64,000 nt of DNA from Symbiodinium sp. CCMP2592 (Eukaryota; Sar; Dinophyceae; Suessiales; Symbiodiniaceae), in the NCBI GenBank assembly GCA_905221615.1, contig CAJNDT010002057.1:822044-886043 (forward strand), written 5' to 3'. Every line of letters starts with the position of its first letter. Within the stretch, counting starts at the first letter, position 1. Below, one piece after another: positions 52,445 to 63,610 of the stretch. A program made the position numbers and the translations under genes. A model generated the notes under the pieces. It was not told where the DNA came from and did no database searches. It worked only from the letters and a program-made list of their open reading frames with translations.

Positions 52445-54031
52445 CTACAAAGCCTGGGATTCACCTGTTTGAGGTCTCTTCAGCACGCAGTTTGAGCCCA
52501 GGACTGATTGCAGACAACTACTTCTCCGACCGCTGCGGTCACTTGAGCCAGACCTTGAGCCAGAGCACTGGTTTTCTACACCCAGCCACGACGCAGTAGC
52601 TGTCGGAGGTACCAGGTGGAGATCCCTTAAACAGTACTCGCACGCCACTTTAGCAGCGATGCGATTCGGAATCGCGTTCCTGTGGCCGTGGCAGTTCCTA
52701 CGCACGTGGAAACAGTCTCCGTGAGCAGAAGTAAAGACAGCCATCTTCTGGCCCGATCTTGGCAGAAACGAAAGAAGATCCTGCACAGTCTTGACGCGGG
52801 AGCTCTCGGTACGCAGCTTTTGCAAGCACACTCCAAGCGCAACACCCACAAGCAGTGGGACAAGCACAACGGCGAGAAGCCCGACACTCGGTACTTCGAG
52901 CAACTTCTCTTGTACTTCCACAACCAGGCCAAACACCATGGCACGCTCGGCAGCGAAAGGAACCAGAGACATCTTAAACGTCCTGGTAAAGAAAGAAAAC
53001 ACCGGAAAGTTTGAGCAAACGGGCTGCGCAGCAAACATGCAACAACATGTCCTCGACAACGACAAGACTCTCGTAAAAAGTCAAGGGCGCAACGCTTCAA
53101 AGAAGGACTTTACAATCTCTACCGGGTAGTGCTGTGTACTTTTGAGGTCGAAGTCCTTCGAGTGCTCATGCTTCCCAGAGCAACGATAGACACGGATGCT
53201 CTCAGCAACTGCTGGGTGTGTGGTAACAACACGCCACCGCTTGGCAATAAGAAGATGATCGCGGCCTCGCATGTCAAGCGCACAACCGTCTACTGGAACG
53301 TCGTGCAAGACGTAGGGGCGTGAAGAAAGAAAGTGCTCAGTCTGGCGCCAAGACCAGTAAGCACAAGCACGTGGCCACTCAATGGCCCAAGCGTGCACGA
53401 AGCTAGTAAGCTCGACCAAGCTTTTCCAGAGCTTTCGGTGAAGCCTCCAGTGCTGCGCCAATCGCCCACGGCGATAGGCTGGATCACGGGCACGCAGCCT
53501 CTGATATGGGCATCCTCCGGTACACGGGGTACTGGCCCACAAGAAGACAAAACCCTTCTTCTTGATTTGTGCAGCAAAGATGGCTTTGAGCTCAAGCAAG
53601 GTCTGTGCACTGGCACCATCATCACGCTCACTCACGGAAAGCACATTCACCCAGTCAAGGTCTTGACTAGCCGCTCTCATCGACGACTCAACGGGGGCAC
53701 AGAACTCTATCACCAACCAAGAGGCATGCGGCATGGCGGCAGAACGGTCACGCAAGCTAACATGGCTCTTGCCAACAAGCATTGCACCGCACAACGCAAC
53801 AAAGCCATCAAGCACACAAGCAACACTGGCAACGTCACGCAAGCCAAGTCCCCACATGTGTTTCAAGGTAACAATCCAACTCAAAGTTTTGGTGAACAAA
53901 TCTGCAACATTGGCTTCACCACGCACGCCAAAGATAAAAATCTGCTTCTGCTGGAGCTGGTCTTGGATGAAGCTTTTCACTTTCCAACTCTGGGCTTCGA
54001 AAAGTCCTTTGCGAACCTGCCGATGGACCAC
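52445..54031 (-). mobile_element. Copia-2: 3' fragment of a Copia-type element
   Basis: The minus-strand sequence starts within the RNase H end (about 54030-53880, QIFIFGVRGEANVADLFTK, the Copia A-D-L-F-T-K signature). It continues into a domain with WASTPCTGGCPYQRL, EWPRACAYWSW and a C-terminal YPVEIVKSFFEAL that resembles a methyltransferase-like appendage. A further small frame (about 53000-52620) has a transmembrane segment (GLLAVVLVPLLVGVALGV) and a Cys/His motif (GDCFHVRRNCHGHRNA, CEYC). Everything upstream of the RNase H end is missing. LTRs were not recognised. Confidence 0.65.
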
Positions 54032-55872
54032 TGTGGGTCATCGCGAGAGGTGCCGCACTTTGTGCAGCAGGACACTAACTTGTACCTAGGGCACGCAGAA
54101 TTACGAGCTACGGCAGAAGCTAGAAGCACGACACTACGGGCTACGGCTGCAGCTACGGCACCACGGCAAAACTGCAGTGCAGAAGCACTTGGGGACTGCA
54201 GGTCACACTTGCACTCGCGACAACGCAACAGCTGTCCTCTAAGGAGATGGCACCGAGCATGACTCTTTGGTATAGCAGAGAAGGTAAGCATTCGCATATA
54301 TCTCAGCAAGTTCGCGGGTTTGGCAAGCTTAGCAACACGATTGTCGTCAGTGTAGAAAACCTTACGTGCCATATCCTCAAACAGAGCCGCCAGTTGCCAT
54401 TCGGGGGCCAATGTGGACGATGGCCGCTCGTAAGTGGTATTAGTAACCCTAGTGGAGTGGCTCGAAAAGTGAGAAACCTTCAAGACAACAGGCTCTAAAA
54501 CCTTCTGGGCATTAGCATCGTCAACATCAAACCGGGCAAGCTGAAGGATCAGGCATTCTGGCGTCTGCAGCAGAGCATGCGCTGGAGCCTGGATGTGCCA
54601 CAAATCGACAAGCTGTTGGACAGATAAGTGGCTTAACAGAGGCGCGGTCAAAAGAAATGGACAGGTGTCTTCCGAATCCCGCATCTGATCATGGGAATCG
54701 CGGGCTTGCCACAGTCCTTGAAGTGCAGGAGTCTGCATGCGCGCCTGAAGGTGTTGCACAAACTCAGCATCGTACTGCTCTCGAGGATTCCTCCAATCAG
54801 CAAGGAGCTGTTGCCAACCAAGCAGGCTCCACAGGCCAAAAGGTTGCCGTCCTTGTGTGCAAGCCTCCAAAGCGATGAACACATGTCTCGAAATCAGCCT
54901 GAGTGCATGTACGACTGCACCAAAGCAAGGCTGCAAGTGAGGCGTTTGCATAGCAGAGATTTGAGCCGTTAGTGAGGCGCATCCTCAGCTGGACTACGTC
55001 GTCGACCTTGCGGCTAAGTCTGAAGGAAGCCACTGGGGTAACAGCTGGAACCGAGGGAGAGCTTAGGGGAAAGGCAGGGGCGGCGCAGGCAGGTACTTGT
55101 AGATCTGCTGGGCAAGAGGGGACCTCGTCAATCGTTCGGATTTGATGGACATGCCGATCACCTGACAGCAGGCGCTGCCGCAGAGCTCCGCGAGGGAGGC
55201 GTGCATTTGATCGCTCGGTGTGGAGCGATTGGACACCGACGCCATCGATGGGCCCTTGAGTTCCGATGCCAGAGGCCTGGTGGAGGCGAACCAGGTCAGC
55301 AGCTGGGAGTCCGTCGCCAGACGGATCACGGTCTCCACCAGCTCGATCGCCGCCGTCGCCGTCAAAGGTGGGCGGGTGGTGTCCGGAACCAACTTGGCCT
55401 GATCCGGGTCCCACCGAAGGAAGTTCCACTTGCCCTCGTCGGTGAGAAAGCCAAGCTTCTTCATGTTGGTTTGAGTTTGGATCTCCTGTGTCATGCGAGC
55501 CGGTTGCAGTCGCTGCAGAAATTCGCGCCAAATGCACATCCACAGGGTGAGCCGCAGCGGGGATGCGGGAGAAGTGGTCTCCCGATCGGTCTTCCACTTG
55601 GTTGCCACCGCAAACAGGACCTCCGGGACTCCGCACGGCAAGCCTGTGCGCATCCAGATGACGAAGGATGTATCCAGCATGAGGGTCTTGATTGGTCTGT
55701 TGCACCCAGTGCTTTCGCCTTGTTGGAGCAGGGCCTGGTTCCTCAAAACACTGCAACCAAAAGGACTTGTTGAAAAAATTGGCATTTGCTGCTTGGAAAA
55801 GCTTTGTTTTCCTTTGAACGACAGGGTTGTGTTGCTTGGACACAAGTCCAAGGTTTGGAATGGAGTGGACAA
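54010..55872 (-). pseudogene. ubiquitin-specific-protease-like (peptidase C19) region
   Basis: An N-terminal part (about 55870-55070) contains KLGFLTDEGKWNFLRWDP and a helical segment. Next comes a Cys-box-like LTNGSNLCYANASLAALLW (about 54955-54900) in a second frame. A third frame has SLLGWQQLLADW, REQYDAEFVQHLQARM (the QxDAxEF-like box), CLILQLARFDVDD and VFYTDDNR. These blocks occur in the order expected for USP-family deubiquitinases. A clear His box was not seen, and the frame changes at least twice, so introns or decay are possible. It directly abuts the truncated Copia-2 RNase H. Whether it is a host gene or a retroelement-associated domain cannot be decided here. Confidence 0.45.
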
Positions 55873-55889
55873 CGCGTTACTGTGAAGTG

Positions 55890-56868
55890 GAGCTGTTTTG
55901 GAGTTTTTTTAAAGTTTGGCTGTGAAAAAGAATTGTGATTGGAGTTCGTTTGTGTGTTTAAGCAAAAGCTAGTTGGAAGTCCAAAAGCTTCCAAAGTTTT
56001 AGCCTGCTAGGAAGGCCAAAGCCGTGGAGTCGGAAAGGAAGGGCTCAGTGAATCAATGGCTCAGGAAGTACTTGTAAGAAAGATTCTTTTCATGATCATG
56101 ATTTCAAGATTTCAAAATTCAAGTTTTATCAACAATATAACAAGTGTTTGATTGTTTTGTCGGTTCTCTCATTGCTTGTCACGATTTAGGATTGTCGTGA
56201 CTCCTCCGTTGCCATGATGCCATGATCTTTGACTTTTTCGTTTTTCGACAAATGTTACCGAGCATATTATGTCATTTTACATGTTATTTATTACTTACAT
56301 TGTCAATTGTCAATCAAATAATCAGATAATCATAATCAGAGTCTATCATTTGCGAACGACGAAACGGTGGCGCAAGTCACTCCCTCCAACTCCTTGTGAC
56401 TCCCTCCTGGTCCGCCTGGTCCTTCGGTTCCAGCTTCTGACGCCCGATGTGTTTCAGTTCTGTTGAAACAAATCAAAACGTCGAATGAATTCAAAGACTC
56501 ATGGAATGAAAATGAATCATGAAGTCTTGATTTTGATCGTGAACCCCCAATTCCACTTCCGTGCTCAGCTCTTTCACGCGCTTCAAAAGCCTTGCACTTT
56601 CAAGACGATCCCAACCACCCATGCTGCAAGCTGTCCAGCCTCTGCTTCTTCTGCTTTGCGACTTTCAAGGCTTTCTGGGTTGCTTTGCTCTCTTCCTTAA
56701 GTGCTTTCTTGCGAGCCCGCAAACGCGCCAGACGTTGCTCCAGCGTCTCCTGCCCAAGAAAGCGATTTGAAAGAGCTGTGTCCCCCTAAAGCTGCTCAGG
56801 TTATGTCCCTCGTCAAACTCTCTATCCAAAAAAGCCGTTTACATCCGGACATGCTGGCCGCGCTAGCG
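55890..56868. other. no gene recognised; AT-rich stretch at about 56070-56350
   Basis: The AT-rich part differs clearly from the GC-rich surroundings. No repeat or RNA gene was recognised. Short plus-strand frames after 56480 lack motifs. Confidence 0.4.
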
Positions 56869-57080
56869 CCCACGTGCTGGTTTTCCCATGGAAATCACGC
56901 TTTACGTCCCTCTACTTTTGGCCTTACGTCCCCCTATGGCGCGCCCACATGCTCGTTTTTGCCATGGAAATCACACTTTACGTCCCTCCACCTTTGGGCT
57001 TCCTTTGGGCTTACGTCCCCCTCTGGGGCGCCCACATGCTGGTTTTCCCCATAGAAATCACGCTTTACGTCCCTGCACCC
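56869..57080. repeat. 75-87-bp tandem repeat, three units
   Basis: Units begin CCCAC(A/G)TGCT at 56869, 56944 and 57031. Each contains a GTTTTxCCCAT(G/A)GAAATC core and CTTTACGTCCCT. Confidence 0.85.
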
Positions 57081-57261
57081 CGCTTGGCAGTTTATAATAT
57101 TAATAGCCAAACGGAGCGCGGGGAAGTAAGAACTGAAGACCTCGAGGGCTCTAGCGTTGTACGGGGCACCCGTCTGTCAAGCGGGCCACACGTTACTCGT
57201 GTGCAATCACTGGTACGCTGGTGTTTTGTCACAGTTTGATGCCTTGTGGGTTTAGAACTGT

Positions 57262-57439
57262 GAAAACACGCATCGTCTTTGCGCAAGGATGACATTCACA
57301 ACATGTGCGAACAAAACGGACTGTACTCCGAACGCAGTCTCTGAAAGCTCGAAAACACGCATAGTCTTTGCGCAAGGATGACACTCAGAACATGCGCGGA
57401 CAAAACGGACCGTACTCCGAACGCAGTCTCTGAGAGCTC
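57262..57439. repeat. 89-bp tandem repeat, two units
   Basis: Units 57262-57350 and 57351-57439 share GAAAACACGCAT, TCTTTGCGCAAGGATGACA and CTCCGAACGCAGTCTCTGA and differ at several scattered positions. Confidence 0.9.
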
Positions 57440-57539
57440 ACAGGCATACTTGAGACCTAGGCCGAGCGAAGCACTTTCAAGAGCTTCTCCAAAGGAACTT
57501 GCCAAGGCTCTCACGCAATCGAGATTTGAAGCTTGACGG

Positions 57540-58100
57540 ACCTCAGAAACGAACTGCTTCAAGCTTCTTCGACCCACAAAGAGGTCTTTCAAGAGCTTCT
57601 CAAAGAACTTGCCACGGCTGTCACTGAAGTTGAAGACTGTCACGGTTTAGGCTCTTTCTCCAAAGAACTTACCACGGCTGTCAACAGAGTTGAAGACTGT
57701 CACGGTCTAAGCTTTAAAGGTTTAGGGTTTGGGGGAGTTTGCTTCTTCAAAGAAGACTGTCACGCTTGCGGCGTTAGGGTTTAGGGATTGGGGGAGCTTC
57801 TTCAAAGACTTGCCAAGGCTGTGACGAGATCAAGACGGTGGGCATCAGAGCCTCAAAAACAAAGTGCTTGCCGAGGTTTAGGGTTTGCGGGGGTGCTTCG
57901 AAGAGTTGCCAAGGCTGTGACTCGAGATGAAGACTGTGGGCATCAGAGCCTCAAAAAACAAACTTCTTTAAAGAACTTGCCGAAGTTTAGGGTTACGGGA
58001 GCTTCTTCAAAGACTTGCCAAGGCTGTGACGAGATGAAGAAAGATTGTGGGCATCAGAGCCTCAAAACAGAAAGTGGTGCTTCAAGCTTCTTGCAAGACT
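57540..58100. repeat. irregular ~115-130-bp repeats carrying TTTAGGGTT motifs
   Basis: Repeated phrases are CTTGCCAAGGCTGTGAC, GGGCATCAGAGCCTC and GTTTAGGGTT. TTTAGGG motifs fall at about 57720, 57779, 57880 and 57986, roughly once per unit. Confidence 0.75.
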
Positions 58101-58446
58101 GTCTCGGTGCACGCTGAGGATTCGGCCGGCACGGGGAAGCTCCACGAAGCGGGCACACACACACACACACAAGGACCAGGCACATTCAACATGTTTGCGC
58201 AAGGGCCGTGCTCATTTTTTTGCGAGTGCAAAGCTTCAAAACCAATCAAACTCTGACATGAGCATGAGCTTGTAACTTGTGAGTGCGTGCCGAGCTAGTA
58301 CCTTGTACCTGGTGAGTGCGTGCGAGTTAGTTCAAGCCCGCTGTTGGTTCTGTGGGACACTAGCACAGGGATTCCGCGCAAACGCACGGCCGCTTTGAAA
58401 CAGCCGCTGCACTGCACAAATGACAAGGGTGGCACGCACGAAGCTC

Positions 58447-58580
58447 GAGATAAGCATGGCCACTGCGCAAGGGTGACACGCACAAACCACGAGATAAGCA
58501 TGGCCACTGCGCATGGGTGACACGCACAGACTACGAGATAAGCATGGCCACTGCGCAAGGGTGACACGCACAAACCACGT
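58447..58580. repeat. 44-bp tandem repeat, about three units
   Basis: GAGATAAGCATGGCCACTGC recurs at 58447, 58491 and 58535, with one or two changes per unit. Confidence 0.92.
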
Positions 58581-58655
58581 TCATGCCTCGGTCTCAGCAG
58601 CAGTTGGAAGCTTGACAGTCTGATGATGTGACTTTAGACCAGGGCCGCACAAGCA

Positions 58656-59015
58656 CGTCTGCTGCTTCCACTTTTGGCAAGGGCAAAATGCGGCCCTTAG
58701 GAAGCGGAACGGTTTTTTGGAGGCAAAACCTCAGGCATTAGCTGCCAAAACAAGGAGCTTCCGCAGTTAAGCCTCCAAAGGCAGGGTGCAAAATCACGTC
58801 TGCTGCTTCCACTTGTCACAAGGGCAAAACGCGGCCCTTAGGAAGCGGAACGGCTTTTTGGAGGCAAAACCTCAGGCATTAGCTGCCAAAAGAAGGAGCC
58901 TCCGCAGTTTAAGCCTCCAACGGCAGGGTGCAAAATCACGTCTGCTGCTTTCACTTCAAAGCTAGGGCGGCATCATCACGTCTGCTGCTTCACTTTAGAG
59001 CCAGGGTGCTACTTT
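58656..59015. repeat. ~141-bp tandem repeat with CGTCTGCTGCTT heads
   Basis: Units begin CGTCTGCTGCTT at 58656, 58797 and 58939, with a short partial unit at 58979. The first two are full-length and share GCGGCCCTTAGGAAGCGG and CTCAGGCATTAGCTGCC. Confidence 0.9.
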
Positions 59016-59076
59016 CCGGTGCGTGGGCTTCTGAACAAGTTCTACTGGCTTTCAACCCTGCCATTTCGCGCCGCGA

Positions 59077-59800
59077 TTACATTTCATAGCAGCGGTCGCC
59101 TACCCAGATGATCTTCACATTGGCATTGAGCCACTTGCGAGGCACCCATTCAGCATCCTCGTCCATGGACACGATGACAGGCTTGCGACCCAGAAAGACC
59201 GTATATTTGTACATGCCTGTGTTGCTTTGACCCAGTGCACAAGGCTCGGGGGGACCCATGAGGACGTTCCGGTATTTCATGATATACTCGGAACTGTTCA
59301 CATTGTCTAAGACGAGGTGGCTGTGCTGTCTGTGATACCAGTCATCAATGTTCAAGGCGTCCGTATCGCCAACGTCGACTTTGTAAGGAGATGCCCCGAA
59401 CACATCGCTCATGGCAAAGCGCGTCTTCCCACTTCGACTCGGCCCCTACAACACCAAGGTTGTGCCTCCGTCGACCTGCTGAAACTGTCGCAACCATTCC
59501 TGTTCAGGGCCAACACTGAAGAGATCTCAAAACAACAGCTTTGGCTTTTTGATGTGCCCCAACCGTGTCGGCATTGCGTTTCCGCGTCGAAAACCCGACC
59601 AAACCCTCAGCGGCATAGTCTACCCACTGATCGCGACTGATTTTTCCACGTGCTGCCAAATCATCCAGCCATTTGTTGTTCACCCTGAACTTGCGCTGCA
59701 TGGTCCAGTCCGTCTGGACAAAGAGCGTGCCATACTTGTTGGCTTGGACACAGAAGTGCGCCCTGTTGCAAGAAGCTCTGTAGGCTGGACGGTGTTGCAC
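59077..59800 (-). mobile_element. fossil Rep-like SF3 helicase (CRESS-DNA-virus/plasmid type)
   Basis: The minus strand has a linker region (about 59720-59590, TMQRKFRVNNKWLDDLA, GKISRDQW), a Walker A loop (GPSRSGKTRFA, about 59445-59413) and a Walker-B-like HSHLVLDNVN. Further on are LMGPPEPCALGQSNT and the sensor-like KPVIVSMDE. This is the order seen in replication-associated proteins of circular single-stranded DNA viruses and in related sequences integrated in dinoflagellate genomes. The N-terminal nicking domain was not recognised. It appears broken about twice and is treated as an old virus- or plasmid-derived copy. Confidence 0.55.
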
Positions 59801-61476
59801 CCTGGTTCTTCAGAAGCGTCTCTCGACTGCCAAGACATAGACACGCTGAAACCCGCACTTGGTTCACAAACAGGAGCGGTCCTGGGGGTACCCGTGCAGT
59901 GTAGACATGATAGACTGCCGACTGCAAAGAGAACATGGAAGCAAGTTCGGTGCATGTAGATTTGGCTCTCACATCACATTCTGCCGTCACTTTCCGTGGT
60001 AGCATCAACTACGCGTTGTTTACGCTGGCGGTTGCAAAAGTTCGCATCGAATCAATGTCACGTGGTTTTTGTTCCCTTTGCAGCTGCACGCTAACAGAGC
60101 CTTGTTCTTTTGAGTGTTTCGTTTCTGCCCTCAAACTGAGAGATGCTCCTGTCTGATCCGTTTGGCGTTGGCAGCCAGAAAATTGCAATTCCAACAAGTT
60201 CCAACTGAATTCTGCCATTTAGACAATTTTTGGCAATTTTTGAAGCAAATTCAAGCAAATTGAACTTGTACAGGTAATTGACCTTCTAAGTAGGCCATGC
60301 AGGTGGGCCTGGACCAGCCCCAAAGCGTCTTGGAACCCAACCACCGGAATCCATGCTTGGATTTGCTTTGGAGTATCATTTTCCAACGCATAAAAACTTC
60401 GAGAAGCATTCCCACCGGAAAACCAACAACATTACAGGAGAGGCCCTCTCGGCTCTCCTACATTTTTGGCATGTTTCCGTGCACCACCTTTTGGAGCTCA
60501 GCTCATGGAAACCGCTGAAGACTCTGTGGCATGATGTGCACCCACGCCCGCCCAACATCACTTTTGGTGACCCGCAACTTGGCTTTTACCGGGCTCACCA
60601 CAGGAATTGACAAGGAACAGCACTGCGGCGCGAAAACAATGCAGGGCGGCCACGCAACGATTCAGATGGCCAGAGTCAAACTGCAAATTGTTGCTCGGCA
60701 CTGTTGCACGAGGCAAAGCATAACGTTGGCAATGCGCTGTTCAATGAAACGAGGCTTCTGCAAAGCTCAGCACCACAGTCACATCGAAGACGGACAGTCC
60801 CAGCCAAACTCATTGAAGAGCCAATTCTCAACGTTACGATTATAGCTTTGGCATAGCAGGCTGGCACAGCCTTCGGGGCGTTACCCCCGCGGGCATGGAG
60901 CATCAGTTTTTAGTTGCTCCACACCAAACCTGTACAAGCGCCAAAAGAGTGAGACGAACAGCGGCAGAAGCCACATACAGAAAAGTGAAACGGGAGCTGG
61001 ACCGGTGTGCATAGCACACTTTCCATTTACACGTAAATACAAGTCGACGCAAACTCGTTTGCTGGACTTGGTTGCCTTTGATTCGGAACCACAAGCATCG
61101 AAGCTTGATGGTGAAATTCACGTTTGAGCCAAAGAGTTTAGGGTTCATGGATTCAAGGTTGAGACTTGGAAGTTGCGCTGTCAGCACGTGCTTGCAAGCA
61201 CTTGAGCTTCGAACCTGGCTTCCGTCAAGACTGCTACAAAAACACGCGAGTTGCAAACATGGTTTTGCCGCAAGCTGTGTCGGTTGTTCGCATACCTGAT
61301 CCAAACATGCTGGCGCATGCACGTCCGTTTTAGTCTGGTCCGAGCTGAGGGCTGTCGTCGCACATGGACCTGAGCCAGGCTTTCACAGAAGGAAACTGAG
61401 GCTGCCAGTTTGCGGCTTCAGACGTTCTGAGTCATTCATTCACCCTCAACGAAGCGGGAACATGATGCCAAAAGAA
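59801..61476. other. no gene recognised
   Basis: Short frames on both strands lack motifs. A single CAAATTCAAGCAAATTGAA run near 60245 is of low complexity. Confidence 0.35.
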
Positions 61477-61529
61477 CGTCTGCTACTGATTTGGCTTTCG
61501 GGCCTCTCAAACACTGTCTGCTGCTGAGA

Positions 61530-62720
61530 CGTCTCTTTGGGTTTTGTTGCCAGAGTCTCAAGGCCCCAAAAAACGTGTCTGCTACTTTGATTTCGGTTTC
61601 GGGCTTGCAGGCCCCTAAAACACGGCAACTGCTTGTGTCTTTTCGAGCTGCTGCATTAAATCTGTGGCCATACAGCCCATAATGAACGTCTGCTGTTTGG
61701 GTTTTGTTGCCAGAGTCTCAAGGCCCCAAAAAACGCGTCTGCTACTTTGATTTCGGTTTCGGGCTTGCAGGCCCCTAAAACACGGCAACTGCTTGTGTCT
61801 TTTCGAGCTGCTGCATTAAATCTGTGGCCATACAGCCCATGATGAACGTCTGCTGTTTGGATTTTGTTGGCAGAGTCTCAAGGCCCCCAAAAAACGCGTC
61901 TGCTACTTTGATTTCGGTTTCGGGCTTTCAGGCCCCTACAACACGGCAACTGCTTGTGTCTTTTCGAGCTGCTGCATTAAATCTGTGGCCATACAACCCA
62001 TAATGAATGTCTGCTGTTTGGATTTTGTTGGCAGAGTCTCAAAGGCCCCAAAAACGCGTCTGCTACTTTGATTTTGGTTTCGGGCTTTCAGGCCTCTAAA
62101 ACACGGCAACTGTTTGTGTTTTTTCGAGCTGCTGCATCGAATCTGTGGCCAGACTCCCGAAAATGAACGTCTGCTGTTAGGATTTTGTTGGCAGAGTCTC
62201 AAGGCCCCCAAAAACGCGTCTGCTACTTTGATTTTGGTTTCGGGCTTTCAGGCCCCTAAAACACGGCAACTGCTTGTGTCTTTTCGAGTTCCTGCATTGA
62301 ATCTGTGGCCAGACTCCCGAAAATGAACGTCTGCTGTTAGGATTTTGTTGGCAGAGTCTCAAGGCCCCCAAAAACGCGTCTGCTACTTTGATTTTGGTTT
62401 CGGGCTTTCAAGCCCCTAAAAGCGGCAGCTGCTTGTGTCTTTTCGAGCTGCTGCATCGAATCGGTAGCCAAACTCCCCAAAATGAACGTCTGCTGTTTGG
62501 ATTTTGTTGGCAGAGTCTTAAAGCCTTCGAAACCGCGTCTGCTACTTTGCTTTTGGTTTCAAGCCTTCAAGCCCCTAGCACACGTCTGCAACTGTGATGC
62601 TGCTGTCAGGTCCAAGCAGCTGCAAGACTTCCAAAAGGAACGTCTGCTGTTTGGATGTTGCTGCAAAGTCCCGAAGCCTCAAAAGAACGTCTGCTGCTTT
62701 GGTCTTGCTTTCACGCCCTA
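61530..62720. repeat. ~160-bp satellite, about seven units
   Basis: CGTCTGCTGTT-type heads lie at 61687, 61847, 62008, 62168, 62328, 62487 and 62641, giving spacings of 154-161 bp. An earlier irregular unit starts at 61477. Each unit contains TTTTGTTGxCAGAGTCT, a second TCTGCTACTTTGATTT half and GCAACTGCTTGTGT. Neighbouring units are about 90 per cent alike, and the last ones are more diverged. Confidence 0.92.
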
Positions 62721-62742
62721 AAACGTCGAACACAAGAAAGAG

Positions 62743-62795
62743 CTCCTCTATCTCTCTCTCTCTCTCTCTCTCCCCCTCTGTCTCCCTCTCTCCGC
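62743..62795. repeat. TC-rich microsatellite
   Basis: A run of TC dinucleotides followed by CCCTCTGTCTCCCTCTCTCC. Confidence 0.9.
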
Positions 62796-62799
62796 GCTG

Positions 62800-63610
62800 T
62801 GGCTTGCCATCGGACATCCAGCAGCAAACGCACGACTTCGACCGTGCTGCTCTTACACGCGAGCACCAATGCAGAACCGTGATTGTTACACATCTGTTTG
62901 TCGGTACCCGCATGCAGCAGTAAACGCACAACTTCAAAGTGGCCGTGGCCCACCTCCATCAAGGCAGTGGTACCGGAGCTGTCAGCTAAGTTCTTGTCGG
63001 CACCGGCCTCCAGCAGCAGGAACTTCACTGACAGCTTCACTGCTCTAGAGGCTCTCAGACGTGCTTCTGAGTGCTGATGCCTTCAGCTGTCAGCTAAGTT
63101 CTTGTCGGCACCGGCCTCCAGCAGCAGGAACTTCACTGACAGCTTCACTGCTCTAGAGGCTCTCAGACGTGCTTCTGAGTGCTGATGCCATCAGCAAAGT
63201 TCTTGTCGGCGCCAGCCTTCGGCAGCGAACAGACGACATCAACCGGATTAGTTTTTCGTCTCCACTTAAGCACGTTTGTGCCGCTACGAGCCGCCTTCGC
63301 CAGCATCTCGGCCACTTTCAAGCGGCCTCTGGCAAAGTTAAAGAGCATTGCCGCCAAACTGACTCAAGGCCTCCGATCCCACCTTCAGCAATGCCAGGAC
63401 CATGTTCAGGTGACCTTGCAAGGCAGCTTTCACAGGGCGGTGCTGTTGCGGGTGCTAGAGGTCTTCTGCTGGTTCGTCGGCCTCTCACCCACTTTCAAAA
63501 CGGCCCCTGGCAAAGAGCACTCGCCAAACTGACTTTCGGACTGCAACATGGCTCCAGCCTTCAGCAACGCAGGACCATATTCAGGTGACCTTGCAAGGCA
63601 GCTTTCATGA
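62800..63610 (-). pseudogene. decayed ankyrin-repeat gene
   Basis: The minus strand carries ankyrin repeat units in several frames. The clearest (about 63040-62820) contain LLLEAGADKNLADSSGTTAL, MEVGHGHFEVVRLLLHAGTD and LACKSSTVEVVRLLLD. Others (about 63600-63200) include LQGHLNMVLALLKVGSEAL, RGRLKVAEMLAKA and LPKAGADKNFAD. Ankyrin repeats bind other proteins. The coding sequence runs out into the TC-rich microsatellite. A 108-bp segment is duplicated in tandem inside it and frames change between units, so this is most likely a pseudogene; introns are a lesser possibility. Confidence 0.6.
62979..63194. repeat. 108-bp tandem duplication within the ankyrin region
   Basis: CTGTCAGCTAAGTTCTTGTC begins at 62979 and again at 63087. 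The two units are almost identical, and a diverged partial third begins near 63189. Confidence 0.92.

Noticed and set aside
55201-55773. Plus-strand 190-residue open frame
   Set aside because: It is Arg/Gln/Gly-rich and antisense to a better minus-strand frame (KLGFLTDEGKWNFLRWDP).
58656-62720. Possible CRISPR-like arrays
   Set aside because: Units are whole tandem copies without unique spacers and the organism is eukaryotic; these are satellites.
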